Assembly: GCA_041393535.1 (NCBI GenBank)
Contig: JAWKJY010000004.1
Coordinates: 446,207 to 510,206 of the forward strand
Direction: 5' to 3'
DNA: 64,000 nt
Origin: JAWKJY01 sp041393535
GTDB taxonomy: Bacteria > Actinomycetota > Thermoleophilia > Gaiellales > Gaiellaceae
The translations under genes were made by a program, and so were the position numbers. Numbering within the stretch: the stretch's first letter is position 1; each line of letters starts with the position of its first letter. Shown here one piece after another: positions 25,084 through 33,752 of the stretch. Under the pieces are notes generated by a model that did no database searches, was not told where the DNA came from, and saw only the letters and a program-made list of their open reading frames with translations.

Positions 25084-26698
25084 CCGAGGTCGCGGAGCCG
25101 CTCCACGATCCGCTGCTCCTCGTCCTCGGAGTAGGCAGACCGCTCGACCGGCCCGGCCTCGCGGTCGGCGCCGGCGGCGATCGTCGGCTCCTCGACGTCG
25201 AGGATCTCTCGATCGCGGCGCCGTCGAGCCCGTGCGGCGCGATGCCGACGAGGCGCAGGATCGTGGCGGCGAGCTGGACGATCTCGGCGTCCTCGGCACG
25301 TCTGCCGGGCGGATCCGGGGCCGGCGGCGGCGAGGATCCGTGCAGCCCGTGGTGGCCGGAGTAGCCATAGAAGCTCTCCGGGTCGAGCCGGTCGTGCAGC
25401 TCGAACGCGGCGGGCCAGCGGCGCCGCGACGAGTCGACGTGGATCCGCTCGTCGTGCGGCAGGATCAGCAGCTCGGGAGCCTTGTCGAGGTAGGGGCCGC
25501 GGTAGAGCTCCTCCTTGCGCCGCACCGCGAAGGCGGGCTCGCCGGTGGCGGGATGGCGGATCGCGGCGAGCTCGTCGGCGAGCCGCTCGGCGTAGCGCGG
25601 ATCGCGCCGTGCGCCCGAGGCCTCGCCGAGGAAGATCTGGCCGCCGGTCGCGTGGCAGTAGGCGCGCGTGCGCCCGAAGTCGACGTCCGCGAAGGCCCGG
25701 TCGGCGACCGGCGCGGGCAGCACGGGGACGAGGTCGGCGGCGCGGCCGTACCACGTCGTCGTCCGCGCGAGCCGCTGGTCGACGCGGGCCAGGCGCGTGC
25801 CGAGCTCGCCCTTCCCCTTGAACGGCTGGAGCGAACGGCGCCGGTAGCGCAGGTGGCCGGTCTCCTCGAGCCAGCGGTTGGCGTGGAAGTTCCAGTGGAT
25901 CGGCTTCATGCCGTGGTCGGAGAGGACGATCGCGGTCGGCTCCTCGCCGTAGATCCGCGCCGCCTCGTCGATCAGGTCGCCGCACGCCCGGTCGACCGCC
26001 TCGTACACCTGCACCAGCTCGTCGCCGGCATGCGCCGGGTCGTGGGCCGGGTGGGTCGTGTCGAGCCGGTTGTAGGCGAGGTGCCCGGCGAAGTCGGAGC
26101 TCATGAAGTCGACGCAGAGCACGCGCAGGTCGGGCTCGAGCTCCATCGCGAGCCGGCAGGTGTCGGCGATCTGGTCGACGTGCGCGAGCAGCTTCCGGTG
26201 GAACCCCGCGAAGTCCTCCCACCAGCGCTCCTTCATCGGGTGGTGCGAGGTGACGAGGTCGGGCTGGCGCTCGAGGATCCGCGCGCGAGCGGCATCCGGG
26301 AGGATCGCCGGCCGCTCGGGGCCGCCGTAGCCGGTGACGAGCACGCCCGCGATCGACTCGGGCGGGAAGGTGAACGGCACGGTGACGAACGCCGAGCGCA
26401 TGCCGGCGGCGCCGAGCGTCCGCCAGAACGGGGTGCCGGCGCGCGAGGCCGCGCTCTCGACGCGCTGGGGGCTGCGGTTCGGGTTCGTCGAGAAGTTGAA
26501 GATCCCGTGCCCGGCCGGGTTGAGGCCGGTGAGGAAGGACGACCACGCGGTCGGCGTGACGGCGGGGATCGTCGAGCGGAGCGAGCCGAAGGCGCCCTCG
26601 CGCGCGAGCCGGGAGATCGTCGGCAGCTTGCCCTGGCCGAGCAGCTCGCGGACGAGCGCGTCGTCGGCGCCGTCCAGGCCCAGGACGAGGAGCCTCAT
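25074..26698 (-). CDS. Alkaline-phosphatase-superfamily enzyme (2 of 3), three small frameshifts
   Basis: About 540 residues. Start MRLLVLGLDGADDALVRELL carries the first metal Asp. The nucleophile region is STIPAVTPTAWSSFLTGLNP, and later sites are VDFMSSDFAGHL, AIVLSDHGMKPIHWNFHANR and YSGHHGLHG. The frame slips out and back in the linker near 25300-25340, and again near 25208. Restoring the last gives ILDVEEPTIAAGAD and a C-terminal acidic helix ending LRDLGYE at 25074. Related proteins are often called phosphodiesterase/nucleotide pyrophosphatase; the substrate is unknown. It has no signal peptide. Confidence 0.78.
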
Positions 26699-26759
26699 CG
26701 GCGGCCGCGCGGCTCCGCCGGCTGCCCGACCCGCGCCGCGGCGCGCGAGCCCTGTGGGC

Positions 26760-26900
26760 GGATCGTCACGGAGTCGTCACACCCCGCCGGCCCCGCGTCG
26801 CACACGCGTGACGACTTTGCCGCTACGCTCGAAAGCGGGTGGAGGCGCGGGGTGGCCCCTCGGCGGCCCGAAGGGACATGTTCGGTCGGGACGTGGCCGC
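26760..26900 (+). repeat. Dispersed intergenic element, copy 3
   Basis: The gap 26699-26927 holds CGTCAC twice 11 bp apart (26764, 26775), CGTGACGAC (26807) and a TACGCT hexamer (26824-26829). Nine nt after the hexamer, GTG 26839 opens a 37-codon frame ending at TAG 26952; its start reads VEARGGPSAARRD. A block GGGGTGGCCCC and a GGCCGCG...CGCGGCC stem follow. It aligns with copy 5 base for base around the hexamer. Confidence 0.45.
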
Positions 26901-26927
26901 GCCGGACGCGGCCGGGATGGACGGCGC

Positions 26928-28043
26928 TCATCGGCCCAGGATCCGCAGGTAGAGCGCCTCGAGCTGCTCCCCGGGATCGCCGAGCCGCTCGCGGACGACG
27001 CGCTCGTTGCGCTCGCCGTAGCGCGCGCGCAACTCGGGGTCCTCGAGCAGCTTGAGCAGCGCCGCGGCGACGGCGTCCTCGTCCCGGCAGCCGACGACCT
27101 CGCCGCCCTCGCCCTGCGTGATCCACTCGTCGATCGTGATCGCGTCGCCCATGATCATCGGAAGGCGCGACGCCATCGACTCGATCATCGACGCGGGCGT
27201 CGCGTCCGTGTCCGCGATCGAGACGCCCAGGTCGGACGACGCGCAGAGCTCGGGCAGCTCGTCCGGCCCGGCGAAGTGCATCGCAACGCGGTCGCGCAGC
27301 CCGAGCGTGTCGATCAGCGCCTCGGTCTCGGCGCGGGTCCAGCCGCCGCGCGCGGCGAGGATCAGCCGGGCGCGCGGCACGCCCGGCGAGATGCGCGCGA
27401 ACGCCCGCAGGAGGACGTCCAGGTTCGTGTTGGGGCGGTAGTTGCGCAGCGACAGGATCACGAGCGAGTCGGCCGGCCACCCGAAGCGCTCCGCCAGCCC
27501 CTCGACGCGGCGGTCGGGGCCGAACGGGCGCAGGTCGACGTACCAGACGATCCGGTTCACCTTCTCCCTCGGAGCGCCCAGGCGGACGGTCTCCTCGGCG
27601 TTCGCGATCGACGAGACGACGTACTCGTCGCCCGCGGCGATCGACTCGGCGACCCAGCGGCGCCCGCGCGCCCGCTCCTTGCCGTACGTGAAGATGTCCG
27701 TGTTCCACGGGCTCATCACCAGCGGGTGGCGCCCGGCCTGCGCGGCCCAGTGCCCGTACGGGAGCAGGTAGTGCGCATGGACGAGGTCGACGTCGAGCCG
27801 TCGCGCCAGCCGGCCGATCGCGCCGCCGATCGCGAACCGTCGCACCCCGCGGATCCGGGTCGCGAGCTCGAGGTCGCGCACGTCGTGCGCGGTGATGCCC
27901 TGCAGCTCCTCCGGCCGTGGCGTGATGCGGTCGGAGACGATGTGCACCTCGTGGCCGCGCTCGGCGAGACGCCAGGCCCAGCGGAGGAAGATGATCGAGC
28001 GCCCGTCGCCGATTCCGAGCAGGCGGAGGGGTCTCTCGGGCAC
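26928..28043 (-). CDS. Glycosyltransferase, GT4-like
   Basis: A 371-residue GT-B glycosyltransferase. The N-terminal domain has LLGIGDGRSIIFLRWAWRLA, HEVHIVSDR and DLVHAHYLLPYGHWAAQAG. The C-terminal nucleotide-sugar domain has VILSLRNYRPNTNLDVLLRA, HFAGPDELPELCASSDLGVS and DATPASMIESMASRLPMI with the usual Glu. The GTG at 28043 is chosen because TAGAAT (28057-28052) lies 8 nt upstream; a longer frame to 28163 is unlikely. It is divergent from the GT2 operon. Sugar and acceptor unknown. Confidence 0.85.
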   Translation of the reverse strand: MPERPLRLLGIGDGRSIIFLRWAWRLAERGHEVHIVSDRITPRPEELQGITAHDVRDLELATRIRGVRRFAIGGAIGRLARRLDVDLVHAHYLLPYGHWAAQAGRHPLVMSPWNTDIFTYGKERARGRRWVAESIAAGDEYVVSSIANAEETVRLGAPREKVNRIVWYVDLRPFGPDRRVEGLAERFGWPADSLVILSLRNYRPNTNLDVLLRAFARISPGVPRARLILAARGGWTRAETEALIDTLGLRDRVAMHFAGPDELPELCASSDLGVSIADTDATPASMIESMASRLPMIMGDAITIDEWITQGEGGEVVGCRDEDAVAAALLKLLEDPELRARYGERNERVVRERLGDPGEQLEALYLRILGR

Positions 28044-28051
28044 GAGTGGCG

Positions 28052-28117
28052 ATTCTAGTCGGTCGCGTCCCCGGGCCGGCTCGGTTCGGTCGGCAGGGCT
28101 GTGCACGTTGCTACGAT
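28052..28117. promoter_or_regulatory. Divergent promoters between GT4 and GT2 genes
   Basis: Minus strand: TAGAAT (28057-28052), 8 nt before the GTG at 28043. Plus strand: TACGAT (28112-28117), about 35 nt before the ATG at 28153 with no clear ribosome site. Confidence 0.5.
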
Positions 28118-28152
28118 CGCCGGGCCGCCGTCGCCCCCGTCGGCGCCGCCCG

Positions 28153-29130
28153 ATGACGCACACGGAGATCGAACCCGAGGCCGCCGCTGCGCCCTCGCCC
28201 GGGGAGCTGGGGATGGTCTCGCTGGTCGTCCCGATCTTCGACGAGGCGAGGACGCTCGCCGAGGTCCACCGTCGCGCGAGCGCGACGCTCGCGACGCTCG
28301 GGGTGCCCTACGAGGTGATCTACGTCGACGACGGGTCGCGCGACGGGTCGTGGGCGCTGATCGAGCAGCTCCATCGGGACGATCCGCACGTGCGTGCGGT
28401 GCGGTTCAAGCGCAACTTCGGTCAGCACCCCGCGATGCACGCGGGGCTCGTGCGGGCGCGCGGCGACGTCGTGGTGACGATGGACGCCGACCTCCAGAAC
28501 TCCCCCGAGGACCTGCCGCGCCTCGTCGCCGCGGTCCAGGCCGGGGCCGACGTCGCGAGCGGCCGCCGGGTCGGGCGCGGTGAGGCGGACTCGTGGGGCC
28601 GAACGCTGCCGTCGCGGCTGATCAACGGGATGCTCCGCCGCTTCACGCGCGCGGAGATCTCCGACTTCGGCTGCGCCTTCAATGCCTACCGGCGCGACGC
28701 GGTCACGCCCGTGCTCGGGATGATCGGCAAGCAGAAGTTCACGAAGGCGCTCGTCCTCTCCGCCGGCGCGAGCGTCGTCGAGGTGGACATCGCGCACCAG
28801 GCGCGCGCCGACCAGTCGCGCTACTCCCCGGTCCGGCTGACCCGCCTGGCGCTGCACGTGCTCGCCGGGTTCTGGCCGCAGCCGATCCAGTGGGCCGGGG
28901 TCGCGATCGGTTTCGTCTGCTCGCTCCTCGCCGTCGCCGTGTTCGTCTGGGGCATCGTGCTGTGGGCGCTCAGGCACGATTTCCCGGGCCCGCTCTTCCT
29001 CGGTGGGCTCGTGCTCGGCGTCCTGGGCGTCCAGGGGTTCGTCCTCGCGCTGGTCGGGGAGTACCTCGGGAGGATCCAGCGCGACGTCGAGGGACGGCCG
29101 CTGTACACCATCGAGCGGGAGATCTCGTGA
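28153..29130 (+). CDS. Glycosyltransferase family 2, polyprenyl-phosphate type with membrane anchor
   Basis: A 325-residue GT2 of the DPM1/ArnC-like kind. The GT-A catalytic domain has SLVVPIFDEARTLAEVHRRA, EVIYVDDGSRDGSW, VVVTMDADLQNSPEDLPRLV and a late QARADQSRYS. Two C-terminal transmembrane helices (GVAIGFVCSLLAVAVFVWGI, GLVLGVLGVQGFVLALVGEY) follow. Such enzymes load a sugar on undecaprenyl phosphate. The stop overlaps the GTG of the epimerase-like gene, so both act in one sugar pathway. Confidence 0.88.
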   Translation: MTHTEIEPEAAAAPSPGELGMVSLVVPIFDEARTLAEVHRRASATLATLGVPYEVIYVDDGSRDGSWALIEQLHRDDPHVRAVRFKRNFGQHPAMHAGLVRARGDVVVTMDADLQNSPEDLPRLVAAVQAGADVASGRRVGRGEADSWGRTLPSRLINGMLRRFTRAEISDFGCAFNAYRRDAVTPVLGMIGKQKFTKALVLSAGASVVEVDIAHQARADQSRYSPVRLTRLALHVLAGFWPQPIQWAGVAIGFVCSLLAVAVFVWGIVLWALRHDFPGPLFLGGLVLGVLGVQGFVLALVGEYLGRIQRDVEGRPLYTIEREIS

Positions 29131-30122
29131 CGCCCAGCCCCAAGCGCATCCTCGTCACCGGCGGAGCCGGATTCATCTCGTCGAACATGATCCGGCACCT
29201 GCTCGCGGCGACCCCGCACGAGGTCGTGTCGCTCGACGCGCTGACGTACGCGGGGAACATGGACAACCTCGCCGACGTGATGGGGCACGAGCGGCTGACG
29301 TTCGTGCACGGGGACATCCGCGACCCCGGGCTCGTCGCCGACGCGGTCGCGTCGGTGGACGTGATCGTGAACGCGGCCGCCGAGTCGCACGTCGAGAAGT
29401 CGATCCTCGAGGGCGCCTCCGAGTTCGTGACGACGAACGTGGAGGGGACCCAGATCCTGCTGGACGCGATCCGGCGGACGCCGGTCGAGCGGTTCGTGCT
29501 GATCTCGTCGAGCGAGGTGTACGGCACGGCGCGCTCGGCGCCGATGGACGAGGAGCACCCGCTCGACCCGCGCAGCCCGTACGCCGCCACGAAGGCGGGC
29601 GGCGACCGGCTCGCCTACTCGTACTGGGTCACGTACGGGCTGCCAGTCGTGATCGTCCGCCCGTTCAACAACTACGGGCCGTACCAGCATCCCGAGAAGG
29701 TGATCCCGCGGTTCATCACGCAGGCGCTGCAGGACCTCCCGCTCACGATCCACGGCGACGGCAGCGCGAGCCGGGACTGGCTGTACGTGACCGACGACGC
29801 GGAGGCGATCGAGGCAGTGATCGAGGCGGACGTCGACGCGATCGCCGGCGAGGTGCTGAACGTCGCGACGGGCGTCGACATCAGCGTGTCCGACATCGCC
29901 GACCTCGTCCTCGAGGGGCTCGGGAAGCCGTCGTCGCTGAAGACGCACGTTCCCGATCGGCCCGGACAGGTCGACCGTCACATCGGCTCGACGGAGAAGG
30001 CGGAGCGGCTGCTCGGCTGGCGCGCGCGCACGACCTTCGAGCAGGGGCTCGAGCGGACGATCGCCTGGTACGCGGACAACCGCGCCTGGTGGGAGTCCGC
30101 GGCGACGGCCCGCCCCAGGTAG
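29127..30122 (+). CDS. NAD-dependent sugar-nucleotide dehydratase/epimerase (dTDP-glucose 4,6-dehydratase-like)
   Basis: A 331-residue extended SDR. NAD motif TGGAGFISSNMIRHLL, then SLDALTYAGNMDNL, AAESHVEKSI, LISSSEVYG, the catalytic YAATK, and VRPFNNYGPYQHPEKVIPRF with VTDDAEAIEAVIEA. Overall it resembles RfbB-type dehydratases and related UDP-sugar enzymes; the exact nucleotide sugar is not certain. The GTG at 29127 overlaps the GT2 stop. A hairpin follows the stop. Confidence 0.85.
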   Translation: MTPSPKRILVTGGAGFISSNMIRHLLAATPHEVVSLDALTYAGNMDNLADVMGHERLTFVHGDIRDPGLVADAVASVDVIVNAAAESHVEKSILEGASEFVTTNVEGTQILLDAIRRTPVERFVLISSSEVYGTARSAPMDEEHPLDPRSPYAATKAGGDRLAYSYWVTYGLPVVIVRPFNNYGPYQHPEKVIPRFITQALQDLPLTIHGDGSASRDWLYVTDDAEAIEAVIEADVDAIAGEVLNVATGVDISVSDIADLVLEGLGKPSSLKTHVPDRPGQVDRHIGSTEKAERLLGWRARTTFEQGLERTIAWYADNRAWWESAATARPR

Positions 30123-30129
30123 GCGCGCC

Positions 30130-30156
30130 GCGCCCGCCGGGGCCCATGGCGGGCGC
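30130..30156 (+). terminator. Hairpin after the epimerase-like gene
   Basis: A perfect 9-bp stem GCGCCCGCC / GGCGGGCGC with a 9-nt loop, 7 bp past the stop and without a T-tract. Confidence 0.55.
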
Positions 30157-30219
30157 TCAGACGGCGAGGGCCGCCAACGCGCGCGCCTGCTGGCCGGCAC
30201 GTCCGCGCGGGCCGGCTGT

Positions 30220-30440
30220 GGACGGATCGGCACACCATCGTGGCGCATCCGTGCGCAACGCGCGCGTCGTTCGGCGGTAGGCTCGTTGCCGGCGGCACGT
30301 GGTACCCCCACCCTGGGCGGGAGGCCAGGCGACGGGCGGCCCCTTCGGCCATGCCCGTTCGAGACGCGGCCGGGAGGGGCATGGCGGCGCCGGACGTGTC
30401 CGGACGGGACACGTCCCGGACGGGTCGGCGGAAGGGGGAG
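30220..30440 (+). repeat. Dispersed intergenic element, copy 4
   Basis: In the 416-bp convergent gap 30123-30538: CCGTGCGC (30249), TAGGCT hexamer (30278-30283), CCCCCACCCTGGGCGGG (30305-30321, as in copies 1 and 2), a GGGCGGCCCC block resembling copy 3, and a GGACGTGTC / GACACGTCC inverted repeat (about 30396-30418). One frame reads ATG 30351 MPVRDAAGRGMAAPDVSG, partly resembling the copy 3 peptide RDVAAPDAAG. From 30441 to 30538 I see no gene. Confidence 0.45.
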
Positions 30441-30538
30441 CCCCTGCCTTCCGCCGCCACGGCGGTCGCCAGCGGCGTGGGGGCCGCTGCGCTCACAACC
30501 CTGATGGCCGCCCCGCCGCCCCGCGCCCGGGCGAGCCG

Positions 30539-32318
30539 TCAGGCCACGCGGTCGCCGCTGTCGCGGGCGGAGACCACGTCGTGCTGCCCGGCGCCCGCTG
30601 CGAGCGGCAGGTACACCGTGAACGTCGTGCCCGCGCCCGGCTGGCTGGACACGGCGATCGCCCCGCCGCTCCGCGCGACGATCCCGTGCACGGTCGCGAG
30701 GCCGAGGCCGGCGCCCTCGACGAGGGGCTTCGTCGTGAAGAACGGCTCGAAGACCCGGGCGCAGGTCGCCTCGTCCATCCCCGCCCCCGTGTCCGAGACC
30801 GAGAGCGCGGCGGTCGCGCCCGACAGCGGCGGGCCCTCGTGGGCGGCGGCGCGCAGGGTGAGCGCCCCGCCCGTCGGCATCGCCTCGCACGCGTTGCCGA
30901 CGAGCTCGTCGAGCACGGCGCGCAGGCTCGCGGCGTCGGCCCGAACGGGACCGAGGGCCCGGTCGAGCTCCAGCACCAGCTCGATCCCCGCTCCGGCGCG
31001 CTCCCGGAGGCGCGGCTCGAGCTCGCGGAGCAGCTCGACCAGGTCGACCTCGCCCAGGCGCAGCAGCTGCTGATGCCCGAGCGCGAGCAGCTGGCGCACG
31101 AGCGCGCTCGCGCGCTCGGCCGCCTGGCGCACCTCCGTCGCGTCCTCCCGGAGCTGGGAGCCGGCACCGGCGTCCTCGATGATCAGGTCGGCGTTCCCGA
31201 GGATGACCTGCAGCTCGTTGTTGAAGTCGTGCGCGACGGCGCCGGCGAGACGCCCGACCGCCTCGACGCGCCGCGACGAGGCGAGCTGCTCCTCGAGCCG
31301 GAGGCGCTCGCGCTCCGCGGCGTCCGCCGCGCGGCGTGGCCGAGCACGCTCGCCACGCCGGCGAGGACGTCCCGCTGCTCGCCCGTGAGCGGGCCGTCCG
31401 CCCGGGCGACCGCGAGCGCGCGGTCGGTGCCCGGCACGACGACCTCGGCGCCCGGATCGGCCGCGCCGACGACGCGGCACGCGCGGCCGAGGAGCGCGCA
31501 CGCGCGCGCGGTCGCCTCTGCCTCGAGCTTCGCGATGTCCGTCTGCTCGATCGCGAGCCTGCCGAGCGACGCGAGCTCGCGCTGCGCCCGCTCCTGCCGC
31601 GCGAGCGCCTCGCGCTGGCCGACCACGCGCGCGACCAGGCCGAGCTCGCGCCGGCGCAGGACGAAGACGAGCGCGCAGATCAGCGCGACCATCGCGACCC
31701 CGATCGGGCCGTACCAGGCGCTTGGCCCGTCGTCGCGGAGGAGCAGGCCGAGCGACAGGCTCGCGGTCGCCAGCGCGAGCTGGGCGAGCAGCACGCGTCC
31801 GCCGTACACGTACGTCGCGTAGACGCCGATCCAGGTGTAGAAGAGGACGGCGACCACGAGCGCGTCGCCGGCCAGCGCGACGACGACCCCGATCACGCAC
31901 CACCCGGTCAGCGTGCTCGTCAGGAGGAACCAGTGCGGCAGGCGGTCGTAGGCCGTGATGTGGACGGCGAAGGCGCCGAGCCCCGCGAGCGTCAGCAGGG
32001 CGAGTGCGGCGTCGTGCCGACCGCCCGCGTCCGGGACGAGCAGCATCAGCAGCTGGAAGACCGCGCCGAGCAGCCAGAGGTACGCGAAGTTCCGCGCGAC
32101 GAAGGCGCGCTCGCGCCGCGCGGCGTCCTCCGGCGGGAGCCCCGCCTCGTCGACGCCGACGTCGAGCCAGAGCCGGTGGGCGAGCCACGGCCGGCGGGCG
32201 CGGAGCGCCTCGACCCGGGCGGCGAGCGCGCTCAGGGAGCGTCCCCCGACCGCGGTGCGCGAGGACGATCGGCCGGGCTCCCGGGCGGGTGATCGGTGCT
32301 GCGCGCGTCGTGGTCCAC
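30539..32318 (-). CDS. Membrane sensor histidine kinase (two frameshifts)
   Basis: About 590 residues. An N-terminal amphipathic stretch (SALAARVEALRARRPWLAHR) is followed by five or six hydrophobic helices (FAYLWLLGAVFQLLMLLVPD, WCVIGVVVALAGDALVVAVL), then a GAF-like linker. The kinase core follows: phospho-acceptor VAHDFNNELQVILGNADLI, N box DELVGNACEAMPTGGAL, G1 DTGAGMDEAT, F box FEPFFTTKP and G2 GAGLGLATVHGIV. Frames break at the G run near 32249 and near 31336, each repaired by one base. The GTG at 32318 has GGAGGA close upstream. No response regulator is adjacent, so it is an orphan kinase. Confidence 0.8.
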
Positions 32319-32445
32319 GGGTCCTCCGGCCCGAGGCGACGACGCGCGCGATTCCCGCCGGGCGTGCCGTGCGGTCGTCTCCCCCCGGGGATCGGTCGCT
32401 CGCTCGGCCAGTTGAGCGGCGTGCCGGGCCCGCCGCCTACCCTAG

Positions 32446-32568
32446 ATGCTGGACCGACGGCCGCGCGACACCGCCCGGCGCCGAACCGTGATGACCGACC
32501 CGAGCACCCGCCCCAGCCCTCCGGCTGTCCCTGCGCGCGCGGCCGCGGCCGCTCGCGTCGCCCCGTGA
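32446..32568 (+). CDS. Possible small upstream ORF
   Basis: A 40-codon frame from ATG 32446, with a second in-frame ATG at 32491 giving 25 codons. The sequence is rich in Arg, Ala and Pro (MTDPSTRPSPPAVPARA). It ends in TGA that overlaps the GTG of the ATP-grasp gene (GTGA), and a TACCCT hexamer lies at 32438-32443. It could be a leader ORF that couples translation, or chance. I do not recognise it. Confidence 0.3.
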   Translation: MLDRRPRDTARRRTVMTDPSTRPSPPAVPARAAAAARVAP

Positions 32569-33752
32569 GCCGGCTGCTGGTGCTCGGCGCCGGTCCGGCG
32601 CAGCTCGGCCTGCTCCGGCGTGCGCGCGAGCGTGGGCTCGTCGTGATCGCGTGCGACAAGGACCCGGCAGCCCCCGGCTTCGCCTACGCCGACCGGCGCG
32701 CGCTCGTCTCGTCCGAGGACGAGGATGGCGTCGAGCGGCTGGCGCGGGCGGAGGAGGTCGACGGCCTCGTCTCGCCGGGGGCCGACTGGCCGGTCGCGCT
32801 CGCGGCGCGCGTCGCCGAGCGGCTCGGCGTGCCGCACCCGCTGGCTCCCGGGGTCGCGCGCGTCGTCGTGTCGAAGCTCCGCCAGCGGGAGCTGCTCGAG
32901 GCCGCCGGCGTGCCGCAGCCCCGGCACGTCGTCGTCGGCCGTCGCGACGACGCCCGCGCCGCCGCGGACGCGATCGGCTACCCGTGCGTCGTCAAGGCGC
33001 CCGACCGCCAGGGCCAGCGCGGGATCACGCCGGTCGCCTCGCCCGAGGGGATCGCGGCCGCGATCGAGGCGGCCGTCGCGGTCTCGCGAAGCGGGGCCGT
33101 CCTGATCGAGGAGCTCGTCCCCGGGCCCGAGGTGACCGTGAACGCGATCGCGATCGACGGCGAGCTGCACCCGCTGACCGTCACCGATCGCCTCGTCGCC
33201 GGGCCGCCTGCGTTCGGCGTGGCGCTCGCGCACGCCTGGCCCTCCGCCCACGACGTGGCGGACGCGGTCGCGGTGACGCGCGCAGCGGCGGCGGCGCTCG
33301 GGGTCGCGTCCGGACCGGTCTACGCGCAGCTCGTGCTCGGCCCCGACGGCGCGCGGATGATCGAGCTCGCGGCGCGCCTCGGCGGCGGCCACGACGCGGC
33401 GCTCTGCCAGGCGGCCCTCGGCGTCGACCTGGACGGGCTGGCGATCGCGGCCGCGCTCGGCGAGCCGGTCGAGCCGCCCGTGTCGCGGCCGACGACCGGC
33501 GCCTGCGTGCGCTTCCTCGTCCCGCCCGTCGGCGAGCTCGTCGCGGTCGAGGGCCTGGCCGAGGCCTCCGGGCTCCCGGGCGTCGTCGACGTCGGCGTCT
33601 ACCGGCGGCCGGGCTGGCGCTTCGGGCCGCTCCGGGCCGGGGCCGACCGCGCGGGGTACGTGCTCGCGACCGGCGCCGATCGCGACGCCGCCCTGGAAGT
33701 GGCTGATCGCGCCGCCGACCTCGTACGCTTCCGGGTGAGCGATGGCGACTAG
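32565..33752 (+). CDS. ATP-grasp family ligase
   Basis: A 395-residue carboxylate-amine/thiol ligase-type protein resembling PurK/carbamoyl-phosphate-synthase-like ATP-grasp enzymes. The N-terminal domain is LLVLGAGPAQLGLLRRARER. The ATP-grasp core has YPCVVKAPDRQGQRGITPVA, VLIEELVPGPEVTVNAIAID and MIELAARLGGGHDAALC, with Glu and Arg near the Mg site. It overlaps the DegT aminotransferase at 33742 by 11 bp. With that gene it may attach an amino acid or carboxylate to an amino sugar; that is inference. Confidence 0.85.
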   Translation: MSRLLVLGAGPAQLGLLRRARERGLVVIACDKDPAAPGFAYADRRALVSSEDEDGVERLARAEEVDGLVSPGADWPVALAARVAERLGVPHPLAPGVARVVVSKLRQRELLEAAGVPQPRHVVVGRRDDARAAADAIGYPCVVKAPDRQGQRGITPVASPEGIAAAIEAAVAVSRSGAVLIEELVPGPEVTVNAIAIDGELHPLTVTDRLVAGPPAFGVALAHAWPSAHDVADAVAVTRAAAAALGVASGPVYAQLVLGPDGARMIELAARLGGGHDAALCQAALGVDLDGLAIAAALGEPVEPPVSRPTTGACVRFLVPPVGELVAVEGLAEASGLPGVVDVGVYRRPGWRFGPLRAGADRAGYVLATGADRDAALEVADRAADLVRFRVSDGD

